Shown here piece by piece: positions 43,242-52,458 of a stretch of DNA of 64,000 nucleotides. Source of the stretch: Methylobacterium sp. DB0501 (lineage in GTDB: Bacteria; Pseudomonadota; Alphaproteobacteria; Rhizobiales; Beijerinckiaceae); the NCBI RefSeq assembly GCF_011043735.1, contig NZ_JAAKGV010000020.1:124001-188000 (forward strand), given 5' to 3'. Positions within the stretch are counted from its first letter, which is position 1. Each line of letters opens with the position of its first letter. Both the position numbers and the translations under genes were made by a program. The notes under the pieces are model-generated. The model searched no databases. It had not been told where the DNA came from and was given only the letters and a program-made list of their open reading frames with translations.

Positions 43242-43715
43242 TCAAGCAAAGAGGGCGGGCGCACCACACATCCCGCCCACATCGAAGGTCTCAGGAACGA
43301 TAGGGCGGTAGCGTCCATGTGGGTCGCGCGACGGCCTGCCTCGACGGCGCACCACCTCTCGCTCAAACGCGAGAAACGCTAGGGGCTTGCCACCTCCGTC
43401 GAGGATCGGCCGCACGTCGATCTCACACAGGTAGGCTTCACCCGAGCTGCGGTAGTTCTGCAGAACGCCATGAAACCGGCCTTCTGCGCGTAGTTTGCGT
43501 GCGATCATGCGGGTTTGCTGCATGCTGGTCCCCGGTCCCTGTAACAGCCTGGGCGAGGCTCCGAGCATCTCCGCAGCGGCGTAACCGCTCATGCGTGCGA
43601 ACGCCGGATTGGTGTAAAGGATCGTTGGGCCAGGACGCTCCAGATCAATGTCGGTCATGACGATCGCCGTGCTGAGCGGCTCAGCGAACAGCCTGACGAG
43701 ATCTACAATGGTCAC
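43242..43715 (-). CDS. LOV-like PAS protein lacking the photoactive Cys
   Basis: A 157-residue single PAS protein; GTG start behind an AGGAGG site. It follows the LOV pattern closely: ILYTNPAFARMSGYAAAEML, then GASPRLLQGPGTS where LOV proteins have GRNCRFLQGPDTD, and LQNYRSSGEAYLCEIDVRPI. The flavin-adduct Cys is Pro55, and the second flavin Asn (FWN) is Cys97. The protein should therefore not form the usual cysteinyl adduct; it may bind flavin as a redox sensor or be a non-flavin PAS. The EAL gene is convergent, with 32 nt between stops. Confidence 0.85.
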   Translation of the reverse strand: MTIVDLVRLFAEPLSTAIVMTDIDLERPGPTILYTNPAFARMSGYAAAEMLGASPRLLQGPGTSMQQTRMIARKLRAEGRFHGVLQNYRSSGEAYLCEIDVRPILDGGGKPLAFLAFEREVVRRRGRPSRDPHGRYRPIVPETFDVGGMCGAPALFA

Positions 43716-43942
43716 AGCCCGGCGCCTCCTGTCGCACGAATTTAGGTAATTCAGAATTCGTTAAGTCTTTCTTTCCAGAACGAGTTCCGTCGCGCCTGAC
43801 ACCTAGGGTCTTATTCATATATTATTAGTAGGTTGTCGAGCATATTCCGACAGTCAAGTGTAAGGGACCACCACGTAAATGGCGTTGGCCACACTGTATC
43901 ACTTGATAATCAGCCCGACATCAGTAGCAAGGCACCAAGTCG

Positions 43943-44395
43943 ATGATCCACCAGCTCGTCTACTACAGCCGCAACACGGTGTCGGGTGGCGACCGCGCCA
44001 TGCTGACGAACATGCGCGAGATCCTCTCCGTGTCTCAGCGCAACAACAGCCGCGATGGGATCACGGGCTTCCTGATCTTTGACAAAACCTGGTTCGTGCA
44101 GGTCCTGGAGGGCGAGCGCGCCAAGGTGATGGAGACTTACAACCGGATCGGTTGGGATAATCGGCACTCGGCAGCAACGATCATTAATGTACGTGACGTT
44201 CAGGGCAGGCTGTTTCCGAACTGGACCATGGGTGGGGCGATGCGCACGCCCGAGGTACAGGAAGTCTACCTGCAGCACGGGTTCGGCGGTCCGCTGGAGC
44301 CTAGCCGCCTCAAGTCTGAGCAGATCATTGGCCTCGCGCTGGATCTCCAAGAATTTGAGGTGAGCCGTCGTCAGGGACAAAAGCTCGCCAGTTGA
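43943..44395 (+). CDS. BLUF-domain blue-light sensor
   Basis: A 150-residue short BLUF protein, which binds FAD and senses blue light through a Tyr-Gln hydrogen-bond switch. Key residues are visible: Tyr7/Tyr8 in LVYYSR, Asn34/Asn35 in RNNSRDGITG, Gln53 in FVQVLEGER, and Trp94-x-Met96 in FPNWTMGG. No output domain is attached, so it must act on a partner; the EAL protein about 0.7 kb upstream is a candidate (inference). An AAGG ribosome binding site precedes the ATG. Confidence 0.92.
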   Translation: MIHQLVYYSRNTVSGGDRAMLTNMREILSVSQRNNSRDGITGFLIFDKTWFVQVLEGERAKVMETYNRIGWDNRHSAATIINVRDVQGRLFPNWTMGGAMRTPEVQEVYLQHGFGGPLEPSRLKSEQIIGLALDLQEFEVSRRQGQKLAS

Positions 44396-44580
44396 CGTAA
44401 GGTCTCCCATCGTGAATTCGCCGTAGCTCTGCCCTGCGGGGCGGGGCTTCGCGCGGTCCAGCAGCGGATGATGTTGCCGGGTAGAGCCGTGTCGAGCGCT
44501 GGTCAGCCTCCATCGGAGTGGTCCGCCCTGAAGTATGGCTTTGAGCCGACGTGGTCCTGCCCCGGTTTGTGGTCCACGGC

Positions 44581-45421
44581 CTATGCAAGTTCTCGGGCTG
44601 TGACAGCTTGGTTGGCAAAGGCTCGAGGCGTCAAGCCGCCCAGGGCCGTGTGGGGTCGGTCCTCGTTGTAGCGGCACCTCCATTCCTCAATGCGCGCGGG
44701 CATCGGCGAGCGACAAGAACCACGACGCATTCAGACATTCTGCCCGTAGGCGGCCGTTGAATGCCTCGATGTAGGCGTTGTCCGTCGGCTTGCCCGGACG
44801 GGAGAAGTCGATCTCGACCCCGTTCAGGTCAGCCCATTGGTCGAGCATCCGCCCGGCACATTCAAGCCCATTGTCCACCCGCAGGCTTTTGGATCTCCCG
44901 CGGAGCCGGATCAGCGCGTCGAGAACCTCCACGACCTGGAAGGCGCGGAAGGTGGCTCTCGGTGTCAGCGAGAGCGCCTGTCGCGTGTGGCAGTCCACCA
45001 CGGTCAGGATCCGGAACGGACGTCCGTCGAAGAGGCCATCGGACACGAAGTCCATCGCCCAGACCTCGTTGGGGCCGCTGATGGCGGACCACCCTTGCCG
45101 GTAGCGCCAGGCCCGCTTGCGCTTGGGCAGCTTGGGCCGGATCGACAGCCCCTCGTCCCGGTAGAGCCGGTAGGTGCGCTTGTGGTTCACGATCCAACCC
45201 TCCCGCCGCAACAGGACGTGCAGTCGCCGGTAGCCGTAGCGGACCCGCGTAGCTGCCAACTCCTTCAGCCGCATGCGCAGCGCTACCTGTGGATCCGAGC
45301 GGGTCCTGTAGCGCTGGGACGAGCGGCCGAAGCCGGTAGCCTGGCAGGCCCTCCACTCGCTGATGCCGTAGGTCACCTGCAGATGACCGGCGACCTCGCG
45401 GCGAACGGCGGGCCTCACCAC
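44581..45421 (-). pseudogene. IS3-family transposase OrfB (frameshifted near the 3' end)
   Basis: A DDE integrase of the IS3 family: YGYRRLHVLLRREGW, NEVWAMDFVSDGLFDGRPF, RVDNGLECAG and FNGRLRAECLNASWF. At about 44690 the frame ends prematurely (SLADARAH); the true C-terminus (IEEWRCRYNEDRPHTALGGL and on) continues in another frame to the original stop at 44581. A 2-nt deletion explains this. In active relatives OrfAB is made by frameshifting with OrfA. Confidence 0.85.
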
Positions 45422-45681
45422 TTTCGCTTGAGCACGTCCTGCAGCATGGAACGATCCAACGTCAGGTCGGCGATCAACGGTTTGAGCTTACTGTTCTCGT
45501 TCTCTAATTGCTTAAGGCGTCGGATCTCCGACATGCCTATGCAGACGAACTGCTTCTTCCAGCGGTAAAAGGTCGGCTCGGACACGCCCATCTTCCGGCA
45601 GACCTCATCCACTGTTGCACCGTTCTCCGCCTACCTGAGGGCGAAGGCGATCCGTTCGTTCGTGAAGCGTTTGCGAGGCAT
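45415..45681 (-). pseudogene. IS3-family OrfA with a nonsense codon
   Basis: From the ATG at 45681 (MPRKRFTNERIAFALR) the frame hits TAG at 45631-45633, then continues as AENGATVDEVCRKMGVSEPT with a helix-turn-helix and a leucine-rich coiled coil to 45415. CAG to TAG explains the stop. It overlaps orfB by 7 nt. Confidence 0.82.
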
Positions 45682-45753
45682 GGCATCCACCCTCCTTCAG
45701 GGTTCAGAATGCCCGAAAATCTTGCGCTCGGCCCGGACCAGTTTCGTGGGTCA

Positions 45754-46087
45754 GGGTCAGTTCACGTGGCGGTGGGCATGTACTGGGACATGAAGGCGCG
45801 TCATGAACTTGGGCTGCGCGGCATCTGTGTGAACCGGCGGGGCGAGCCAGGGAACCCGGACTGGCCACCTTGCGCGGAAGTGCCGGACTTGGGTGGAGCC
45901 GCTACTTTGCTCCTGCCCGCCTGATCCTGACGCCGTATGGCAGGTCATCCGATGTGGGTCACCATTAGCTTCTGACCATAGCATCATGCATCATTTTGCC
46001 CTCGTTTAACGGTGAAATGCACGGTTACGGTAAGCAATCTTTCGTGTTTGCTGCCCAACTAATTAACCCTCACAAGAGGGTAATGAG
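45754..46087. other. Intergenic region upstream of a chemoreceptor
   Basis: No gene is supported. An AGAGGG ribosome binding site for the next gene lies at its right end, and AT-rich sequence before it (45990-46060) probably holds the promoter. Confidence 0.3.
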
Positions 46088-47785
46088 ATGCTGCGGCTTT
46101 CCAATCTCAAGATAGTCACAAAAATTCTAATTCCATTAGCGGTTGTGTCGGCAATTGCAACAGGATTGGTTTATTATGCTCATGCAACTTTCAGTGCCTT
46201 GAGCGATCGAACTCAAAATATTGTTGATGTCCAAGTTGCCAGACTCGAAAGCATGCTGACCGTTCACATCAACGTGAATGAGGCTCTGGTTCAAAATCGC
46301 AACATCATTATCGAGGCGCGCGAGGCCGAAATGGCGGCTTACAAAGCGCGCTACGATCAAGCGATAAAGAATACATATAACGCTATTGATAGAACTATCA
46401 CCCTTGCAGGTACATCTGAGCGTCGCTCGACTCTCAATAATTTGCGAAAAGAAGTCGAAGCGTTTTACAAAATTTTAGACCGGTCGACCGAAGCAGGTCT
46501 TAAGAGTGAGCCTGCAACCGCGAGCGAGATCGCTCTTTTTGAGGGCGCTGCCGCTCGCGCGAAAGTTCAGCAATTTGTTCAATCTCGCCTTGATATTCTT
46601 ACAAGAGAATTGACAGATGCGAAGCATGACGCACAGGAAAAAGCCGACGCCGCCACGATGCGACTGATCGTGTTGGCCATCGCGGGGTTGTTATTGACGT
46701 TCGTCATAGCCCTTTACATTACAGCCTTCGGCATCACTCGCCCACTCTCGAACTTGGTTGGTGTCCTACAAGGCATGGCCAAGGGCAACATCGAGGCTAA
46801 GATCCAGGAGTCGGCCCGGCGAGACGAGATCGGTCTCGTCGGCAAGGCGGTCGAGGGTATAAAGGCTCTCGTGGCGCAGAAGGCTGCCGAACAGGCCGAG
46901 ATCAAGCGCATCGCCGATGAAGCGGCAACCATCGAGCGCCGACGTGCAACGGCCGAACTCGCCGACGTCTTCGAGCAGGCGATCGGCGGCATCGTTGGCA
47001 TGGTCTCTGCCTCTGCGACCGAGTTGCAAGCCACGGCCTCCACTATGACCGCGACGGCCGCCGAGACGGCTTCGCAGTCCACGACCGTTGCAGCAGCGGC
47101 CGAGCAGGCAGCGTCTAATGTCAGCACCGTAGCGGCGGCATCCGAGGAGCTGGGTGCCTCCGTCCAGGAGATCGGGAGGCAGGTGCATGGCTCGGCTTCC
47201 CTCGCTCAGATCGCCGTCAGCGAGGCGGATCGCACTGCGCTTCTTGTCGAGGAACTCACCGCGGCCGTCACGAAGGTGGGCGACGTCGTCGGGTTGATCT
47301 CGACGATCGCGAGCCAGACGAATCTTCTAGCGCTCAACGCCACAATTGAGGCGGCTCGGGCAGGCGCTGCTGGCCGGGGCTTTGCGGTAGTAGCCGCCGA
47401 GGTCAAGGAACTCGCCGCGCAGACCTCCCGGGCAACGGACGAAATCGGAGGGCATATCGGACGTATCCAGGGTGTGACGGGTCAGGCGGTCTCAGCCATT
47501 GGCTCGATCACGGCGCGCATTCACGAGATCAACGTGGTGACCACGACCATCGCCTCGGCGGTCGAGGAGCAGAGTGCGGCGACGCAGGAAATCGTGCGCA
47601 ACGTCGCCCAGGCGGCTACCGGGACCGCTGAGGTAACCTCGAACATCGTCGGCGTCGCCCAGGCGTCGGAAGATACCGGCGCTGCGGCCAGTCAGGTTCT
47701 CGCCTCCGCGTCCGAACTCTCCCGACAGTCCGAGCATCTCACGAATGAAGTTCATCGCTTCCTTCAATCTGTTCGCGTTGCATGA
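46088..47785 (+). CDS. Membrane methyl-accepting chemotaxis protein (four-helix-bundle sensor)
   Basis: A 565-residue receptor. First membrane helix about residues 13-31 (ILIPLAVVSAIATGLVYYA), a helical periplasmic domain of about 160 residues (4HB type), second helix about 195-218 (LIVLAIAGLLLTFVIALYI), HAMP (FGITRPLSNLVGVLQGMAKG), then the signalling domain with IASQTNLLALNATIEAARAG and GRGFAVVAAEVKELAAQ. The C-terminus LTNEVHRFLQSVRVA is shared with the receptor at 54.6-56.3 kb, indicating paralogy. The first part uses more AT-rich codons than the signalling part. Confidence 0.94.
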   Translation: MLRLSNLKIVTKILIPLAVVSAIATGLVYYAHATFSALSDRTQNIVDVQVARLESMLTVHINVNEALVQNRNIIIEAREAEMAAYKARYDQAIKNTYNAIDRTITLAGTSERRSTLNNLRKEVEAFYKILDRSTEAGLKSEPATASEIALFEGAAARAKVQQFVQSRLDILTRELTDAKHDAQEKADAATMRLIVLAIAGLLLTFVIALYITAFGITRPLSNLVGVLQGMAKGNIEAKIQESARRDEIGLVGKAVEGIKALVAQKAAEQAEIKRIADEAATIERRRATAELADVFEQAIGGIVGMVSASATELQATASTMTATAAETASQSTTVAAAAEQAASNVSTVAAASEELGASVQEIGRQVHGSASLAQIAVSEADRTALLVEELTAAVTKVGDVVGLISTIASQTNLLALNATIEAARAGAAGRGFAVVAAEVKELAAQTSRATDEIGGHIGRIQGVTGQAVSAIGSITARIHEINVVTTTIASAVEEQSAATQEIVRNVAQAATGTAEVTSNIVGVAQASEDTGAAASQVLASASELSRQSEHLTNEVHRFLQSVRVA

Positions 47786-47795
47786 GAGTTCGAAA

Positions 47796-48119
47796 ATGGC
47801 TGACATCTGTAGTTTTCCTGCAAAATGCATGAGTAGTCATCAATCAAATCGCCTAAGTTTTGAATTGTTCGAGGCGCATGCCGCAGGTGTTGATCATGGC
47901 TCTCGGACTGAACATATGCGAACGCTTAGCCAAGGGTTGGATCTGGCTTGCGACATTCTTCAGTCAGAGATGAAAAAATTAGAGGATATGTTGATCAACC
48001 TTGATCTTCCTTATGAGGGCACGGGAGCGCTGGCGCGAAGCGTTATAACAAATGCAGAAAACATGAAGAAAATCGTCTTTATGTTTACTGATTCAACAGC
48101 TCAACAATTATATCCGTAA
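47796..48119 (+). CDS. Hypothetical protein, 107 aa
   Basis: Starts at the ATG at 47796 (MADICSFPAKCMSSHQSNRL), 10 nt after the receptor stop. It is helical with a hydrophobic-heptad region (LACDILQSEMKKLEDMLI) and a conserved-looking RSVITNAENMKKIVFMF end. No family was recognised. The close spacing suggests cotranscription with the chemoreceptor. Confidence 0.5.
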   Translation: MADICSFPAKCMSSHQSNRLSFELFEAHAAGVDHGSRTEHMRTLSQGLDLACDILQSEMKKLEDMLINLDLPYEGTGALARSVITNAENMKKIVFMFTDSTAQQLYP

Positions 48120-48701
48120 TTTTCTCGTAGATGTCATGTGTAACACACGCAATGATCTATGTCTGTCATACGGCTCGATGCAATTGCATTGTAACAAGTA
48201 GTCTGCCCAGTTACTTCAAAGTGCGGAAGGTAGTCTTAATAAACAGGTCGTTCCAGTCCACAGTCGCAGAAACGTTGGTTAGCGTTCCGCATTCACATTG
48301 GTCAGATCACGAGCACGAATTGGAGAAACATTGCTCTGAAGTTCGGAACCACAGCATCGAACGCAATGTTCCTCCATGCAGGTGGTAAGCTAGGGTCGCC
48401 CTGCGCCTCTAGCACCAGAGTGGGACCAGGAACGGGTTACGGATGGTAGAAAATTAGGTGAGCATGTCATGGCGAGCCGGGGTGTTCCCTCCGAAGAGAC
48501 CCGGCTCGCCGGCCTTGCTGAAGATCCCGCCTACAGCTTGGCTGATGAGGCTTATCAACCAATTTGTGGTCAGGACAAAGGGGAAACTGTCGTCTTCCAG
48601 CCGGATGGTGACGCCAGCCGAACGACCAAAGGGCGGCAACCTAGTGTGACTGCCGGACCGATGTTCTCCCGCTAACAGTCTTCCAGCGTAGCCAGTCGCT
48701 G
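48120..48701. other. Intergenic region between chemoreceptor operon and MucR gene
   Basis: About 580 bp; both strands have short frames without recognisable content. The 3' end of the mucR-like transcript lies at the right. Confidence 0.3.
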
Positions 48702-49208
48702 TCACTCCGCAGCGGCTTCGGCCTTCTTCGGCCGGCCACGGCGGGCAGATGCGGCAGGCCCACCCGCCTGCGCCTCAGCTTCCGCCCTTCGCGCGGCCGC
48801 GCGGTCACGCCGGATCTGGCCAAGGCCAGCGTTCTTGGCGAGTTCGGAACGCTTGGCGGCGTAGTTAGCTGCCACCATTGGGTAATCCCGTGGCAAGCCC
48901 CACTTCTGGCGATAATCGTCGACGGTCATTCCGCGGCTAGTCAGATGCCTCCTCAGCGATTTGTACTGGCGACCGTCCTCAAGGCTGATCAGGTAGTCCG
49001 GAGTCACCGTCTTACGGATTGGGACCGGAGGCGTGGGTTTCTCGACCTCAGGCGTTATTGGCGGAGATAGCTTGACTAACGCTGCATATACTGCGGAAAT
49101 AAGGCTTGCAAGCTCGGACGCTGGAACATTATTATTAGCTACGTGTGCACCGACGATGTCGACGGCGAGACCGATAAAATCGGTATCGTGCTGTGCGATG
49201 TCATTCAT
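48702..49208 (-). CDS. MucR/Ros-family transcriptional regulator lacking zinc Cys ligands
   Basis: A 168-residue protein from the ATG at 49208 (MNDIAQHDTDFIGLAVDIVG). The N-terminal oligomerisation region is followed by the DNA-binding fold YLISLEDGRQYKSLRRHL, then LTSRGMTVDDYRQKWGLP and YAAKRSELAKNAGLGQI. In classic Ros/MucR the SLED and GRQ positions would carry a Cys pair; here both are replaced, as in zinc-free homologs of Mesorhizobium. A basic, Ala-rich tail (SARRGRPKKAEAAAE) resembles an AT-hook. MucR proteins act as H-NS-like silencers on AT-rich DNA. Confidence 0.9.
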   Translation of the reverse strand: MNDIAQHDTDFIGLAVDIVGAHVANNNVPASELASLISAVYAALVKLSPPITPEVEKPTPPVPIRKTVTPDYLISLEDGRQYKSLRRHLTSRGMTVDDYRQKWGLPRDYPMVAANYAAKRSELAKNAGLGQIRRDRAAARRAEAEAQAGGPAASARRGRPKKAEAAAE

Positions 49209-49770
49209 AGCTAGGATCCAACTATTAATTTTCAACGGGACCAAGATAGCGCTCTGTAGGATGAGCCAGTCAAGCCTCATTACGATGAGGAAGATTTTAC
49301 ATGTTCCGTAGCTAATTTACCACAGGTCGAGACATCGTGGTTTCTGACGATGTAAGCGTCACGCGTGCTAGGAACCCAAAAAGGGCAAGCTGCTGGGGGC
49401 TTCACGCACAATCGCGGGATTTGCCGAGAAGCGGCCTTGGGCTCAAAGAATAGAGGCAGTGCTTCGCGCGGATTTCTGTGCAGCACGGCACCGACAATCT
49501 GGATCTTCTCAGCATGTTGAGGAGGATAGAGATTATGAGCCGGCGTTCGCAGGATCAGCGGCAATGAATTTGTTGAAGCTGTTGCAACCAAAAATTTATT
49601 TGAGTTCTTCAAAATCAATTTAAAATGTAAAAATAGAGATAGGTTATATGCATATCGATCTAATCCGATTTGAAAAAAGCATATTATCTATTCATTTAGA
49701 GTAATAATTCATCTTCATGTTAGTAAATTTATGTGTTCACTTTGAGTCGCTTCGAAGGCCAGATTGAACC
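49209..49770. other. Intergenic region, strongly AT-rich at 49600-49740
   Basis: No gene is supported. The AT-rich stretch is a likely promoter and possible binding region for MucR-type silencers. Confidence 0.3.
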
Positions 49771-50856
49771 ATGCCTCCAACATCAAAAACCGCTGTCCAA
49801 GATGTATCCTGGCGCCCGACTTTAGTCGATGTGGCCAACGAGACGGATGCAGTCCGCCGGATCACGGCCGAAAAGACCCGGGCGATCCAGAGCATTACCA
49901 CACAGGTCAAAATGCTCGCCCTGAACGCACTCATCGAGGCGGCTCGGGCTGGCGAGCAGGGACGCGGCTTTTCCGTCGTCGCTCAGGAGGTTCGCGCGGT
50001 TGGCGCCCAGGTAGAGGCCATTGCCACTGCCCTTCAGGCCGAGCTCGCGGGGCGCATCACTGGCCTGCAGGAGATGATGCGCCGCCTCAGCGAGACGGCA
50101 CAGGGTGAACGGCTGGTTGACCTCGCCCTGAATGCGATCGAATTGATCGACCGCAACCTATACGAGCGCACTTGCGATGTACGCTGGTGGGCGACCGATC
50201 CCGCCATCGTCGCCTGCGCGGTCGAACCCACGCCGGAGCGCATTGCCTACGCTACCGAGCGCCTGAGCGTTATCCTATCGGCCTACACTGTCTATCTCGA
50301 CCTCTGGCTCTGCGACGTGTCCGGCCGCGTCGTGGCGAATGGGCGCCCCGACCGTTTCCCTCAGGTTGTCGGCGCGAGCGTGGCGACTGAGACATGGTTC
50401 CGCCGCGCCTTGGCACTGCCGAGCGGCGACGAGTACGCGGCAGACGAGGTGACAACACGCCCTCTCCTCGGCGACGCGCAGGCGGCGACCTACTGCGCCA
50501 GCGTGAGAGAGGCAGGCCGAGCTGACGGGAGACCGCTTGGAGTGCTGGCAATTCACTTCGACTGGGAGCCGCAGGCGCGAGCCATCGTTACGGGCGTGCG
50601 GGTCGCGCCTGAGGATCGGGATCGCACCCGCGTGATGCTGGTCGACGCGGCCGGTCGCGTGCTCGCCTCGTCGGACGGGCGAGGAGCACTGAGCGAGACG
50701 CTGCACCTCGACCAAGACTCGCGTGCGGGTGGTTTCGCGACAGATCTCCGCACCGGTACGGTCACTGCCTTCCACCGCACCCCGGGCTACGAGACTTACG
50801 TCGGGCTCGGCTGGTCCGGCGTGATCGTGCAGACCTCGGCCGGCATGGCCGACTGA
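49771..50856 (+). CDS. Cytoplasmic MCP fragment fused to a C-terminal Cache-like sensor
   Basis: A 361-residue protein without membrane helices. The N-terminal about 110 residues hold only the tip of a chemoreceptor hairpin (TTQVKMLALNALIEAARAG and GRGFSVVAQEVRAVGAQ). The C-terminal part (about 130-355) looks like a Cache domain: AYTVYLDLWLCDVSGRVVAN, ATETWFRRALALPSGDEYAA, RPLGVLAIHFDWEPQA and MLVDAAGRVLASS. Sensor-after-signal order and the absence of any anchor are unusual. It is followed 94 nt later by the GGDEF gene. Confidence 0.8.
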   Translation: MPPTSKTAVQDVSWRPTLVDVANETDAVRRITAEKTRAIQSITTQVKMLALNALIEAARAGEQGRGFSVVAQEVRAVGAQVEAIATALQAELAGRITGLQEMMRRLSETAQGERLVDLALNAIELIDRNLYERTCDVRWWATDPAIVACAVEPTPERIAYATERLSVILSAYTVYLDLWLCDVSGRVVANGRPDRFPQVVGASVATETWFRRALALPSGDEYAADEVTTRPLLGDAQAATYCASVREAGRADGRPLGVLAIHFDWEPQARAIVTGVRVAPEDRDRTRVMLVDAAGRVLASSDGRGALSETLHLDQDSRAGGFATDLRTGTVTAFHRTPGYETYVGLGWSGVIVQTSAGMAD

Positions 50857-50950
50857 ACCACCTGTGCCCGTGCGGCACACTTCCCTATTCGGTTGAGCAC
50901 GCTGCCTTTCTCACCTGCCGATCAAACTCTCCAGTCCGGGTTGTCAGCCT

Positions 50951-51979
50951 ATGCCGCCCCACTCCGCCTCGCCATCCACTTCTGCCAACACCATCGGCAG
51001 GCTGGAAGCTTTGGTCACCTCAACGCTGGAGACGATCCGGACCCACAGTCTCCCTCCAACCCCGCACACTTTTCAACGCCTCTTCCAGCACTTCAGCGCC
51101 CCGCAAGCTGATGTCGCGCTGGGCGAGCTGCTAGCGCACCTCACATCCAACAACGGGATGGTCGCCGAGACCCTTGCCGCGGATGTGGATATAATGGTGG
51201 AAGAGGGAGCCCTTGCCCTGCAGGAGGAGGCCGGCCAGCTCGTTACGGCGTTAGCCGGTACGGAGGCTGTTCTGGCTCGCTACGGCGCCGTGCTCGATGG
51301 ATGCACGAGAACACTCGCTCCAACGAACTCAGAGAGCTTGCTGGTGCAGTCTATCGCCCTGCTGGCGCAGGAGACAGCACGGATGAGCGCTCGTAACACC
51401 TTCCTCGCGGAGGAGCTGCGCGCGTCGACTGCACGCGTGGGTCAGCTGCAGCAGAGCTTGGCAGTTGTGCGGCAGGAGGCGTCAGTCGATGCGCTGACGG
51501 GGATCGCCAACCGCCGAGCGTTTGATGCACGGCTGCGCCGCCAGCTCGGGCAAGCGAAGAGGAATGAGGCGGCACCGTTCTGCTTGGTGCTGCTGGATGT
51601 CGATCACTTCAAGCGCTTCAACGATACGCACGGGCACCGCACGGGTGACCGCGTGCTGCGCCTAGTCGCACAGATGCTGACCGCGAACGTGAAGGGCAAG
51701 GACTTCGTGGCGCGCTACGGCGGGGAGGAGTTTGCCATACTGTTGGGGGACGTTGACGAGGAGACAGCGGCTGCAATCGCGCGCCAGATTTGCGCCCGTT
51801 TAGCTGCCAAGAGGATCGTGAAGCGCGAGACGGGAGAGGAGATCGGAGCGATCACCCTGTCAGGTGGCATCGCACAGGTTCGGCTGAACGATACGCAGGG
51901 TAGTTTAATCGAACGCGCGGATCTAGCCCTCTATGCAGCAAAGCATGAGGGGAGAAATCGAGTTTGCATGAATTATTAG
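50951..51979 (+). CDS. GGDEF-domain diguanylate cyclase
   Basis: A 342-residue protein. The N-terminal about 165 residues are helical and unassigned, ending in a coiled coil (RASTARVGQLQQSLAVVRQE). The GGDEF domain starts ASVDALTGIANRRAFDARL, with VLLDVDHFKRFNDTHGH and the active site ARYGGEEFAILLG. The inhibitory I-site RxxD, five residues before GGEEF, reads KGKD, so product inhibition may be weak or absent. It synthesises c-di-GMP and opposes the EAL protein about 8 kb upstream. Confidence 0.93.
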   Translation: MPPHSASPSTSANTIGRLEALVTSTLETIRTHSLPPTPHTFQRLFQHFSAPQADVALGELLAHLTSNNGMVAETLAADVDIMVEEGALALQEEAGQLVTALAGTEAVLARYGAVLDGCTRTLAPTNSESLLVQSIALLAQETARMSARNTFLAEELRASTARVGQLQQSLAVVRQEASVDALTGIANRRAFDARLRRQLGQAKRNEAAPFCLVLLDVDHFKRFNDTHGHRTGDRVLRLVAQMLTANVKGKDFVARYGGEEFAILLGDVDEETAAAIARQICARLAAKRIVKRETGEEIGAITLSGGIAQVRLNDTQGSLIERADLALYAAKHEGRNRVCMNY

Positions 51980-52248
51980 CCTGCGATGCGAGCGAGCACA
52001 TAAAATATCTGCTTGTCCGACTTTCATAATTGAAGTATAAATAACTATCTGACGGATTATATTTAGAATAAATGATTGCTTGCAATAGTTTTATTCTGAC
52101 AAACTCTACACTGTCTTACTGTTTATTTTCACAATAAGGAGTGTCTTAGCTCTTCAAACAGCCAGCCTCTCCGGATCTGCCGCGAACCTAACACCCGACG
52201 AATGGTAAGAGCATCTTTACCCAACATTAACCATGATGATCGTCTAAT
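51980..52248. other. AT-rich spacer
   Basis: No gene is seen; very AT-rich between 52010 and 52150. Confidence 0.3.
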
Positions 52249-52458
52249 ATGGCAATGCCGACTCATTCGACGCAGCTTCCTCCGCTTGATCCACTCGCGG
52301 ATGCACGAGCTCTCCAGGCCAGCATCGTGGCCCTGCGACTTCTTCTGGCAGCGCAGAGCCGCCAGTTTGAGATAATTGAACGTCGCTTCGTCCCAGCTGG
52401 TACTCCGGCCGAGATGGGAACTCGTCGCTTGCGCGTACTCAAAACCAAAGGCTTCTAA
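52249..52458 (+). CDS. Hypothetical protein, 69 aa
   Basis: A short helical protein (MAMPTHSTQLPPLDPLADAR) with an Ala/Leu-rich helix (ALQASIVALRLLLAAQSRQF). It is not recognised; support is limited to codon pattern and an open frame after an AT-rich promoter-like region. Confidence 0.35.
   Translation: MAMPTHSTQLPPLDPLADARALQASIVALRLLLAAQSRQFEIIERRFVPAGTPAEMGTRRLRVLKTKGF

Larger units (their letters stand above)
44510..45753. mobile_element. IS3-family element with both ORFs damaged
   Basis: The element spans the minus-strand orfA and orfB, with imperfect ends sharing TGGTCCG (right end about 45731-45753, left end about 44510-44530). OrfA has a nonsense codon and OrfB a 2-nt frameshift, so it cannot move by itself. 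Exact borders and a target duplication are not clear. Confidence 0.7.
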
